41,551 nucleotides of DNA. It comes from Halorubrum lipolyticum DSM 21995 (GTDB lineage: Archaea; Halobacteriota; Halobacteria; Halobacteriales; Haloferacaceae). The stretch is from positions 1 to 41,551 of the forward strand of contig NZ_AOJG01000030.1 in the NCBI RefSeq assembly GCF_000337375.1, given 5' to 3'. Positions within the stretch are counted from its first letter, which is position 1, and each line of letters opens with the position of its first letter. Shown piece by piece: positions 31,473-38,163 of the stretch. The position numbers and the translations under genes were made by a program. The notes beneath the pieces are model-generated. The model was not told the DNA's origin. It saw nothing but the letters and a program-made list of their open reading frames with translations, and made no database searches.

Positions 31473-32672
31473 GTGATGACTGACGAAGGTGCTTCCGGAC
31501 GGCGTACTGGCTCCAGACGCGGCTTCCTCTCAGCGGCCGCGGCGCTCGGTACCGTCGGGATCGCGGGCTGTGGCGCGCCGCGAGCCGAGAGCACGGGAGA
31601 CGCGGAGAACGCGGCCGGCGGTGGGGGAGAGGCGGCCGAACGGGTCGAGGAGTGGGCCGGAAGCGATTCCACCGGCGTCGAGACGGACCACCCGTACACG
31701 TCCCCGCGAACGGAGATCGACCTCGACGAGCGGGACGGGGCGATCACGATGTCCACGACCCCGTGTCGCCACCGGCTGCTCGGCGAGGAGACGCGGGGCG
31801 GCCCGTGGGAGCTGCCCGAGGTCTGGGCGTGGCAGACCCCGGACACGGACCCCAGCGTCCCCGGACCGCTGCTTCGAGTCACCGAGGGGACCACCTTGGA
31901 GATCACCTACGACAACTCCGAGCACAACCGGCCGCACACGTTCCACGTCCACGGGCTCTCGAAGAGCTGGATGGACGACGGCGTCCCGACGACGACCGGT
32001 CAGCAGGTCGCACCGGGCGAGGAGCACACCTACGAGATCGACGCGAACCAGCCGGGCACCCACCTCTACCACTGTCACTACCAGACGCAGAACCACCTCG
32101 ACATGGGGATGTACGGCATCCTCCGCGTCGACCCGGAGGGGTACGAGGCCCCCGACAAGGAGGCGTTCATGACGATCAAAGACTGGGACAGCCGACTGTC
32201 GGCGTCGATGGCCGGCGGCGACGTCTCCTTCAGCCACCGCGACCGCAACCCGGACGCGTTCACCGTGAACGGCCGCTCTGCGCCGTACACGTTCCACCCC
32301 GAACAGGGCTCTCCCTTGGTCGTCGAGGAGGGCGACCGGGTCCGGATCCACTACGTCAACGCCGGCTACGAGTCGCACGCGATGCACACGCACAACCACG
32401 GCTTCACCGTCGTCGAGAAGGACGGCGGCGTCATCCCCGAGGCCGCTCGGCACCGCGAGGACGTGATCCCCATCGCGCCCGCCGAGCGCAAGACGATCGA
32501 GTTCACCGCCAGCGCCGACCCGGGCGTCTACGCGCTCCACTGTCACAAGGTGAACCACGCGATGAACGGCGAGAGCTACCCCGGCGGCATGATCGGCGGG
32601 ATGGTCTACGAGAGCGTGACGGACTCCGAGCAGTTCGCCTCCGTGATGGAGATGGCCGGCTACGAGGCCTGA
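31473..32672 (+). CDS. Tat-exported two-domain multicopper oxidase
   Basis: A 399-residue cupredoxin protein exported by Tat and lipid-anchored: GSRRGFLSAAAALGTVGIAG followed by Cys (lipobox IAGC, Cys33). Domain 1 has RPHTFHVHGLSKSW (His-x-His) and GTHLYHCHYQTQNHLDMGM, whose Cys, His and terminal Met fit a type 1 copper site. Domain 2 has SHAMHTHNHGFTVV and VYALHCHKVNHAMNGESYPG with a following Gly-Gly-Met. Both domains therefore carry HxH and HCH motifs, giving the trinuclear cluster of a laccase-like two-domain oxidase. The start is GTG 31473 or ATG 31476. It lies beside nitric oxide reductase, and a role in nitrogen-oxide or copper metabolism is plausible. Canonical NirK signatures are absent. 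Confidence 0.8.
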   Translation: MMTDEGASGRRTGSRRGFLSAAAALGTVGIAGCGAPRAESTGDAENAAGGGGEAAERVEEWAGSDSTGVETDHPYTSPRTEIDLDERDGAITMSTTPCRHRLLGEETRGGPWELPEVWAWQTPDTDPSVPGPLLRVTEGTTLEITYDNSEHNRPHTFHVHGLSKSWMDDGVPTTTGQQVAPGEEHTYEIDANQPGTHLYHCHYQTQNHLDMGMYGILRVDPEGYEAPDKEAFMTIKDWDSRLSASMAGGDVSFSHRDRNPDAFTVNGRSAPYTFHPEQGSPLVVEEGDRVRIHYVNAGYESHAMHTHNHGFTVVEKDGGVIPEAARHREDVIPIAPAERKTIEFTASADPGVYALHCHKVNHAMNGESYPGGMIGGMVYESVTDSEQFASVMEMAGYEA

Positions 32673-32730
32673 ACCGGTCGCTCACGGGGAGATTCGACCG
32701 GAGTCAGGGATCCGAGTTCTCCGACGCCGG

Positions 32731-33153
32731 CTAACAGCAGAACATGAATGGGTACACCAGCGCGACCCGGTCGCCGTCCTCGATCTCGGTGTCGAACCCC
32801 TTCTCGTTCTCGTTGAAGTGACCGTTCACGAGGATCCGGGCGTACGCGATCGTCTGCTCGCCCACCGGATTCTTCGTCCACGTGCCCGGCAGCTCCTCCG
32901 GCGTCGGCGCCCAGCCGCTGTGGGTCGACTCCTCCTCGCTCTCCGCGATCAGCATCTCCTGTAGCTCCGGGTACTCCGCGAACAGCTCGTCGAGGAACTC
33001 CCGGAGGGTGTCCCCCTCGAACGTGTACTCGAACTCGTACTTCCCGAGCTCCGTCCGGACGTGACCGGTGCACCGCACCGTGACGGTGGTCTCGGTGATC
33101 GTCTCCGACGCGCTCGCGGACTCCGGTGTCGCCGCCTCGCTGGTCGTTGGCAT
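32731..33153 (-). CDS. MoaD/ThiS-fold protein ending in Cys-Cys
   Basis: A 140-residue protein. Residues about 22-55 (TTVTVRCTGHVRTELGKYEF, then GDTLREFLDELFAEYPEL) give the beta-hairpin and helix of a beta-grasp domain. The C-terminal part AYARILVNGHFNENEKGFDT followed by EIEDGDRVALVYPFMFCC matches the MoaD/ThiS ending (V-N-G...L-x-D-G-D-x-V-A-L-x-P-P-V-x-G-G), except that the Gly-Gly needed for adenylation is replaced by Cys-Cys. A family-atypical insert of about 35 residues (THSGWAPTPEELPGTW) lies between the halves. ATG 33153 has a GGCTTACCGG box 28 nt upstream and a palindromic operator at -45. It is divergent from the NO reductase gene, which suggests a dedicated metal-handling or sulfur-related role there. 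Confidence 0.75.
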   Translation of the reverse strand: MPTTSEAATPESASASETITETTVTVRCTGHVRTELGKYEFEYTFEGDTLREFLDELFAEYPELQEMLIAESEEESTHSGWAPTPEELPGTWTKNPVGEQTIAYARILVNGHFNENEKGFDTEIEDGDRVALVYPFMFCC

Positions 33154-33185
33154 ACGCGATCGTACGCGTCGTTCTCCGGTAAGCC

Positions 33186-33209
33186 ACCGCACGAACATGT
33201 TCGTGCGGT
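33186..33209. promoter_or_regulatory. 24-bp perfect palindrome, operator of the MoaD-like gene
   Basis: A perfect 24-nt inverted repeat with the core CGAACATGTTCG at 33192-33203, centred about 45 nt upstream of ATG 33153 and just upstream of its TATA-like box. The core has the form CGAA-N4-TTCG that I recall being reported for the haloarchaeal denitrification regulator NarO. The same CGAACATGTT core recurs 92 nt away on the NO reductase side. Confidence 0.75.
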
Positions 33210-33283
33210 CGACTCGCGCCGTCGTCGTCCGCCCGTAGCGCTCGTGACGGCGACGACCGCTGTCAGTCGCCGGGAACGCCGCC

Positions 33284-33295
33284 CGAACATGTTGC
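33284..33295. promoter_or_regulatory. Imperfect CGAACATGTT operator of the NO reductase gene
   Basis: CGAACATGTTGC, ten bases identical to the core of the palindrome at 33192-33203, centred about 45 nt before ATG 33335. A weak TATA-like CGATAGTC lies at 33304-33311. The matching distance from each start codon argues for two separate activator sites. Confidence 0.65.
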
Positions 33296-33334
33296 CGCCA
33301 AACCGATAGTCCGTGTGGCGGTAACCCCCAGCCG

Positions 33335-35623
33335 ATGGAACTCACGCGTAAGACGATCGCGAAGGTCATCGTCGCGGCGTTCCTGCTCAACCTGGTCGTG
33401 ATGGGCGCCGGGGCGTGGTTCGCGTACCAGGAGGCGCCGCCGATCCCCGAGGAGGTCGTCGGTCCCGACGGCGAGCCGATCGCCACGGGGGAGACGGTCC
33501 AGGACGGGAAGGCGGCGTTCCAGCAGTACGGGCTGATGAACCACGGGTCGATACTCGGCAACGGCGCGTACTACGGCGAGGACTACACCGCCGAGACGCT
33601 CGAGTTGAAGACCGAGCACATGCGCGAGTACTACGCGCAAGAGGAGTACGGCGCCGGATACGACTCGCTCGGCTCCTCGGAGCGCGCGGCGGTCGACCAG
33701 ACCGTCCGCGACGACCTCGACGGCGCGCACGGCGGGGGCGACACCGTCCGGTACTCCGCCGCGGAGGCGCACGCCCACGAGAGGGTGCGCGAGACGTACG
33801 TCGAGCGCTACCACGAGGGCGACCACGACCGCGGCGTCCCGGTGGGGATGATCGAGTCGACCGAGGAGGCCGAGGACTTCGCCGACTTCGCGCTGTGGAC
33901 GGCGTGGTTCTCTCACACCGACCGGCCCGACGGCGACAACTCCTACACGAACGAGTGGCCCTACTCGCCGGCCGCCGGCAACGACGCGACCGGCGCCGCG
34001 ATGACGTGGAGCGTGATCGCGATGGTGCTGCTCGTCGGCGCGGCGGGCGCGGCGATCCTCCTCTACAAGTCGGTGAAACTCCCGGAGCCGTCGGCGGAGG
34101 GCATCTCGGTGCCCAAGCCGGGCGACGTGAGCGTCTTCCCGAGCCAGCGCGCGGCGCTCCGGTTCGTCCCGATCGCCGCCGGGCTGTTCCTGGCGCAGGT
34201 GTTGTTAGGGGGGTTGCTGGCGCACTTCTACATCGAACGGGCCGGGTTCTTCGGGATCGAGGAGGTGTTCGGGATCCACATCCTCCAGCTGCTCCCCTTC
34301 TCGATCGCGAAGACGTGGCACATCGATCTCGGGATCCTCTGGATCGCGTCGACGTGGCTCGGCGCCGGCCTGTTCCTCCCGCCGCTCCTCACCGGCCACG
34401 AGCCGAAGCGCCAGTCGACGTACGTCACCGTCCTGCTCGGCGCGTTAGTGACCGTCGTCGTCGGCGGGATGGGCGGTATCTGGCTCGGCGCGAACGGCTA
34501 CTTCGACGGCCAGCTCTGGTGGCTCCTCGGCAACGAGGGGTTGGAGTACCTCGAAGTCGGGAAGGTGTGGCAGGGCGGCCTGCTCGTCGGCTTCGTCTTC
34601 TGGGCGATCCTCGCGGTCCGGGGGCTCAAGCCGCTGCTCGACCGCGAACCCGTGTACGGGCTCGCGCACATGATCCTCTACGCGGGCGGCTCGATCACCC
34701 TGCTGTTCGTCGCCGGCTTCCTGTTCACGCCGTCGACGAACATGGCCGTCACCGAGTTCTGGCGGTGGTGGGTCGTCCACATGTGGGTGGAGGGCGCCTT
34801 CGAGTTCTTCATCGTCGCGATCATCGGGCTCACCTTGGTCTCGATGAACCTCCTCACGCGGCGCAGCGCCGAGAAGGCGGTCATGCTGCAGGCGCTGTTG
34901 GTGATGGGGACCGGTGTCATCGGCGTCTCGCACCACTACTGGTGGATCGGGATGCCCGACTACTGGGTCCCGATCGGGAGCGTCTTCTCGACGCTGGAGC
35001 TGCTCCCGCTGATCTTCATCCTCTACGAGGCGATCGGGCAGTACCGGGCGATGACCGAGACCGGCGGGTTCCCCTACAAGCTTCCCTTCATGTTCATCGT
35101 CGCCAGCGGGGTGTGGAACTTCGTCGGCGCCGGGGTGCTCGGCTTCTTCATCAACCTCCCGCTCATCAACTACTACGAGCACGGCACCTACCTCACGGTG
35201 GGCCACGCGCACGCCGCGATGTTCGGCGCGTTCGGCTTCCTCGCGCTCGGGATGGTAACGTACATGCTCCAGCTGTCGATCGATCCCGAGCGCTGGGACG
35301 GCTCGTGGCTCCGGGCGTCGTTCTGGTGCTGGAACGTGGGGCTCGCGCTGATGGTGTTCGTCTCGGTGCTCCCCGTCGGCTTCCTCCAGCTCGAGGTCGC
35401 GTTCACGGAGAGCTACGCCGCGGCGCGCGGCCTCGCGTTCTACGAGGGGCCGCTCGTCCAGACGCTGTTCTGGGCGCGGCTACCGGGCGACACCCTGCTC
35501 ATCCTGGGGACCGCGATCTACGTCGCGGACCTGATCCGCAAGCGGTTCGTCCTGCGGAGCTCCGCCGAGGACCCGAGCGTCGACGACATGGCCGTGGCGG
35601 AAGGAGTCCTCGACGACGACTGA
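33335..35623 (+). CDS. norZ: Quinol-dependent nitric oxide reductase (qNor, NorZ-type)
   Basis: A 762-residue integral membrane haem-copper-oxidase superfamily enzyme that reduces 2 NO to N2O with electrons from quinol. An N-terminal membrane helix (residues about 7-28) and an extracellular domain with QDGKAAFQQYGLMNHGSILG are the fused NorC-like part of qNor. The catalytic subunit has 13 or more helices. FWRWWVVHMWVEGAFEFF (about 474-491) contributes the FeB His and the characteristic Glu residues. SHHYWWIG (about 531-538) gives the two further FeB His, and TVGHAHAAMFGAFG (about 619-632) the haem ligands. It is full length. It is preceded by a CGAAC-type operator, which predicts induction under oxygen limitation with nitrate or NO. 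No other denitrification gene except perhaps the multicopper oxidase is nearby. Confidence 0.92.
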   Translation: MELTRKTIAKVIVAAFLLNLVVMGAGAWFAYQEAPPIPEEVVGPDGEPIATGETVQDGKAAFQQYGLMNHGSILGNGAYYGEDYTAETLELKTEHMREYYAQEEYGAGYDSLGSSERAAVDQTVRDDLDGAHGGGDTVRYSAAEAHAHERVRETYVERYHEGDHDRGVPVGMIESTEEAEDFADFALWTAWFSHTDRPDGDNSYTNEWPYSPAAGNDATGAAMTWSVIAMVLLVGAAGAAILLYKSVKLPEPSAEGISVPKPGDVSVFPSQRAALRFVPIAAGLFLAQVLLGGLLAHFYIERAGFFGIEEVFGIHILQLLPFSIAKTWHIDLGILWIASTWLGAGLFLPPLLTGHEPKRQSTYVTVLLGALVTVVVGGMGGIWLGANGYFDGQLWWLLGNEGLEYLEVGKVWQGGLLVGFVFWAILAVRGLKPLLDREPVYGLAHMILYAGGSITLLFVAGFLFTPSTNMAVTEFWRWWVVHMWVEGAFEFFIVAIIGLTLVSMNLLTRRSAEKAVMLQALLVMGTGVIGVSHHYWWIGMPDYWVPIGSVFSTLELLPLIFILYEAIGQYRAMTETGGFPYKLPFMFIVASGVWNFVGAGVLGFFINLPLINYYEHGTYLTVGHAHAAMFGAFGFLALGMVTYMLQLSIDPERWDGSWLRASFWCWNVGLALMVFVSVLPVGFLQLEVAFTESYAAARGLAFYEGPLVQTLFWARLPGDTLLILGTAIYVADLIRKRFVLRSSAEDPSVDDMAVAEGVLDDD

Positions 35624-35651
35624 AAAGGGGTCCTCGACGACTAAGACCGAG

Positions 35652-36209
35652 TCACTCCGCGCGCCACGCCCCGCCGAGTTCGTCGCGTTCCATCGACTCC
35701 GCGTCGCCGTCGCGGAACACGCTCACCCGCCCCGTCTCCTCGCTCAGCGTCACCGTGGCCACGACCTCCGGCCGGACCGAGGTCTCGATCGCGCTCATGT
35801 GTCGCGACCCCATCCACGGCTCGTAGCTCACGTCGTCGACCAGGTCGGTCTCCTCGCTTCGGGTGCCCAGGTCGCGGAAGCGCACCATCTGGGCCTCGAT
35901 CTCGCCGTCGACCGCGACGACGACGCCGCCGTCCTGCTGGCGGCTCACCGACTCGACCGTCTCGACGAAGCAGTCCTCCGCGAGCGCCGTCGGACAGCTC
36001 TCGCGGGGCCACCGGTTGTCGCCCATCGGGTCGGCGTAGTCGCCGTAGTCACGGTCGGCGACGACCGCGAAGTAGAGTCCCGGCCCCTTGACGTGCGGCT
36101 CGTCCCAGCCGTCGAACGCGAGGCTGACGTGCTCGGCGCAGTAGGTCAACCGGTCGACGATCTCCCGGACCCGCTCGTGGGCGCCGTACTCGATCGCGAG
36201 CCCGCTCAT
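35652..36209 (-). CDS. dacZ: Diadenylate cyclase DacZ (c-di-AMP synthase)
   Basis: A 185-residue protein with the DisA_N/DAC domain that condenses two ATP to cyclic di-AMP, a second messenger known to be essential in Haloferax volcanii. The active-site DGA-type motif is QQDGGVVVAVDGEIEAQMVR (about residues 92-111). The ATP/metal RHR-type motif is MGSRHMSAIETSVRPEVVAT (about 134-153), where the second Arg of the bacterial RHR is Met. The N-terminal 90 residues (HERVREIVDRLTYCAEHVSL; GPGLYFAVVADRDYGDYADP) are the archaeal extension. ATG 36209 overlaps the TGA of a 14-codon leader ORF and is preceded by GGAGGAGGTCGA, a strong Shine-Dalgarno-like sequence, so it is probably translated by coupling or reinitiation. 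Confidence 0.78.
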   Translation of the reverse strand: MSGLAIEYGAHERVREIVDRLTYCAEHVSLAFDGWDEPHVKGPGLYFAVVADRDYGDYADPMGDNRWPRESCPTALAEDCFVETVESVSRQQDGGVVVAVDGEIEAQMVRFRDLGTRSEETDLVDDVSYEPWMGSRHMSAIETSVRPEVVATVTLSEETGRVSVFRDGDAESMERDELGGAWRAE

Positions 36210-36250
36210 TCGACCTCCTCCGCTCGACGGTCCGTGACGCGAACGCTCAT
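36206..36250 (-). CDS. 14-residue leader ORF overlapping dacZ
   Basis: Encodes MSVRVTDRRAEEVE. Its ATG (36250) is 26 nt from the TATA box at 36271-36280, exactly where a leaderless transcript should start. Its TGA is shared in ATGA with the dacZ start. It contains the GGAGG motif for dacZ within its last codons. It may serve as a translational on-ramp for dacZ or a regulatory leader peptide; whether the peptide itself has a function is unknown. Confidence 0.55.
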   Translation of the reverse strand: MSVRVTDRRAEEVE

Positions 36251-36270
36251 ACGTACGTGAATGAGCGGAG

Positions 36271-36280
36271 CGTATATAAG
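36271..36280 (-). promoter_or_regulatory. TATA box of the leader ORF-dacZ unit
   Basis: CTTATATACG on the minus strand, centred 26 nt before the leader ORF ATG (36250) and 67 nt before the dacZ ATG. Confidence 0.7.
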
Positions 36281-36285
36281 GGACT

Positions 36286-36375
36286 CCGAGTCGAGTCAGG
36301 TCGAATCTGATTCGGTCGGGTCGGATCGAGTCCGGCCGAGTCGGATCGAGTCGGACTCGGTCGAGCCGCTCGAGC
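36286..36375. repeat. Degenerate TCGAG/TCGGA simple-sequence tract
   Basis: About 90 nt made almost only of GAGTC, GGTCG and TCGAG pentamer-like units; TCGGATCGAGTC occurs at 36321-36332 and 36341-36352 (period 20). It separates the stop codon of cruF (36380) from the dacZ promoter. No ORF of interest covers it. Confidence 0.8.
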
Positions 36376-36379
36376 CGCC

Positions 36380-37267
36380 TCACCGCCACTGCGTGAACAG
36401 GCTCGCGTCGAACCGGTCGGCGCGGACGAGTCCGACGCCGAACGCGACCGCGACGGCCGCGGGGAGCAGATTGCCGTACCAGAGGTTGATCCCGCCCCAG
36501 AGGATCACGAAGCTCACCATGTCGTCGAGCATGAACTCGCAGTCGCGCAGGCGGTCCCGGAGCGTCGTCCCCGCGAACGCGCGGTCGAGCGTGACCACCG
36601 CGACCGTCGCCGACAACACCCAGCCGGCGTAGTTCGAGAGGGGGACGCCGAAGAAGGCGCCGCCGCCGAAGCTCCAGAAGCCGAGCGCGACCGCGCCGGG
36701 GTCGAGCACCACGTCCATCGCGACCACCGCGGCGATCACGCTCGCGAGCCGGAGCCACCCGTTCGACGCCCGCGAGCCGAGCAGCAGGAGACAGAGCAGG
36801 TAGGCGTTCACCACGAGCGGGATGAAGAAGACCGGGAGCGCGAGCGGCACGCCGCCGAGCATCGGCCCGAGGCTCACGGTGTACTCGAACGAGCCGTACG
36901 GCCACCCCGTCGCCACGCCGAGCAGCTCGATCGCGTAGGTGTACGCCACGAGGACCCCGATCCACCCGACTGCCCGACGGTCGACCGCGGGCAACACGCC
37001 GACGACGAGCGGCGACCGCATCACCAGCACGCCGAACAGGACGAACCACGGGTTGAAGGCGAGCGGCTCGGGCACCCACCCCTCCGCGCTGCCGACGAGC
37101 GCGACCGCGCCGACGAGGGGGAACAGCACGGCGATGGTAAAGCGGTTCTCGCGCACGGTCCGGTCGAGCAGGCGCTCCGCCTCGCGGCGCGTGTCGGGGA
37201 GCCGGGCGCGGAGCGCGTCGAGCCGTCCCGTCGTCGAGGCGGACGACGGGGAGGGGGAGTCGCTCAC
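36380..37267 (-). CDS. cruF: Carotenoid biosynthesis hydratase CruF
   Basis: A 295-residue polytopic membrane protein of the carotenoid-hydratase (DUF422/CruF) family, the last step of bacterioruberin synthesis (hydration of the C50 ends of bisanhydrobacterioruberin). Family segments are TYAIELLGVATGWPYGSFEY (about residues 110-129), LGGVPLALPVFFIPLVVNAY, AMDVVLDPGAVALGFWSFGG (about 180-199) and GAFFGVPLSNYAGWVL. There are about eight helices. GTG 37267 overlaps the TGA of lyeJ in GTGA, marking the third gene of the crtD-lyeJ-cruF operon. The same gene order is known from Haloarcula japonica (recalled). Confidence 0.88.
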   Translation of the reverse strand: MSDSPSPSSASTTGRLDALRARLPDTRREAERLLDRTVRENRFTIAVLFPLVGAVALVGSAEGWVPEPLAFNPWFVLFGVLVMRSPLVVGVLPAVDRRAVGWIGVLVAYTYAIELLGVATGWPYGSFEYTVSLGPMLGGVPLALPVFFIPLVVNAYLLCLLLLGSRASNGWLRLASVIAAVVAMDVVLDPGAVALGFWSFGGGAFFGVPLSNYAGWVLSATVAVVTLDRAFAGTTLRDRLRDCEFMLDDMVSFVILWGGINLWYGNLLPAAVAVAFGVGLVRADRFDASLFTQWR

Positions 37268-38163
37268 GCGAGCGCCTCCGTGATCGGGTAGACGCGCCAG
37301 AGGCCCCCCATCGCCAGCAGGGTGCCGACGGCGGTGTTCAGCGCCGGGAACCACCAGTACGCGCGGTCGACCGCGATCGACGACCGGGCGACCCACGCCG
37401 CGAAGACGGGGTAGACGGCGAGGAGCGCGCCGAGGCGGGGATCGACCGCAGCAAACGCGACCGCGGCGGCGACCCAGCAGGCGGCGCAGTAGGCGTACGT
37501 CCGGCCCTCGCCCAGCAGCGTCGCCGTCGTCCGGATCCCGGCGGCGCGGTCGGGCTCGATGTCGGGGATCGCGGAGAACGTGTGCATCCCCATCGCCCAG
37601 AGCCACGCGCCCGCGAGCGCCGCGAGCGGCGGGTGCGCCCCGGACACGGCGGCGTACGCGGCCGCGCCCGGCAAGATGTACAACCCGTTCGAGGCGGAGT
37701 CGAGGAAGGGGGTCGTTTTAAATCTGACCGGCGGCGCGCTGTAGCCGGCGCCGAGCAGCAGGAAGCCGGCGAGGTACGGCCACGCGACCCGGGGCGTGAT
37801 CGCGAGCGTCGCGAGCCCGAGGAGGCCGGAGGCGACGACCGCGGCGACCACGAGTCGACTTCCCTGCCAGCGCGCCTCGCGGCCCTCCTTCTTCGGGTTC
37901 AGCTCGTCGATGTCGGCGTCGAACACATCGTTGACGCCGTAGAGGAACACGTTCGCGGGGACGAGGAAGTAGAGCGCGAGCGCGACCGTGGGGGGCGTGA
38001 ACAGTCCGCTCACGTCGACGATGCCGTAGGTGACGCCGACCGCGACCGGGCCGGCGAGGTAGAGCCAGAAGCGCGGCCGCGACAACACCAGCAGGTACCG
38101 GAGGAGGTCGGGGATCGAGCGTCGGCCGGGATCGGTCGCGGTGTCGCTCACGGCACCGATCAC
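37264..38163 (-). CDS. lyeJ: Lycopene elongase / UbiA-type prenyltransferase
   Basis: A membrane prenyltransferase of about 299 residues (UbiA superfamily) adding C5 units to both ends of lycopene on the way to C50 bacterioruberin. The two Asp-rich motifs are GVNDVFDADIDELNPKK (N-D-x-x-D-x-x-x-D, about residues 74-90) and AIPDIEPDRAAGIRTTA (about 208-224). LYLAGPVAVGVTYG and FLLLGAGYSAPPVRFKTTPF are typical helices/loops. GTG 38163 overlaps the crtD stop (GTGA) and is listed as start; an in-frame GTG at 38151 (VSDTATDP) is the alternative. It overlaps cruF by the same GTGA device. A much longer in-frame reading into crtD antisense coding is a shadow. Confidence 0.9.
   Translation of the reverse strand: MIGAVSDTATDPGRRSIPDLLRYLLVLSRPRFWLYLAGPVAVGVTYGIVDVSGLFTPPTVALALYFLVPANVFLYGVNDVFDADIDELNPKKEGREARWQGSRLVVAAVVASGLLGLATLAITPRVAWPYLAGFLLLGAGYSAPPVRFKTTPFLDSASNGLYILPGAAAYAAVSGAHPPLAALAGAWLWAMGMHTFSAIPDIEPDRAAGIRTTATLLGEGRTYAYCAACWVAAAVAFAAVDPRLGALLAVYPVFAAWVARSSIAVDRAYWWFPALNTAVGTLLAMGGLWRVYPITEALA

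Noticed and set aside
31473-32672. Assignment of the multicopper oxidase as nitrite reductase NirK
   Set aside because: The NirK type 1/type 2 signatures are missing and both domains have laccase-like HCH motifs; location next to qNor alone is not enough.
33186-33209. Intrinsic terminator reading of the 24-bp palindrome
   Set aside because: It lies between divergent starts at an operator-like distance, not after a gene end, and has no T-run.
33415-35826. 803-codon ORF in another frame of the NO reductase gene
   Set aside because: Arg-rich frame without membrane segments; the qNor frame carries all catalytic residues.
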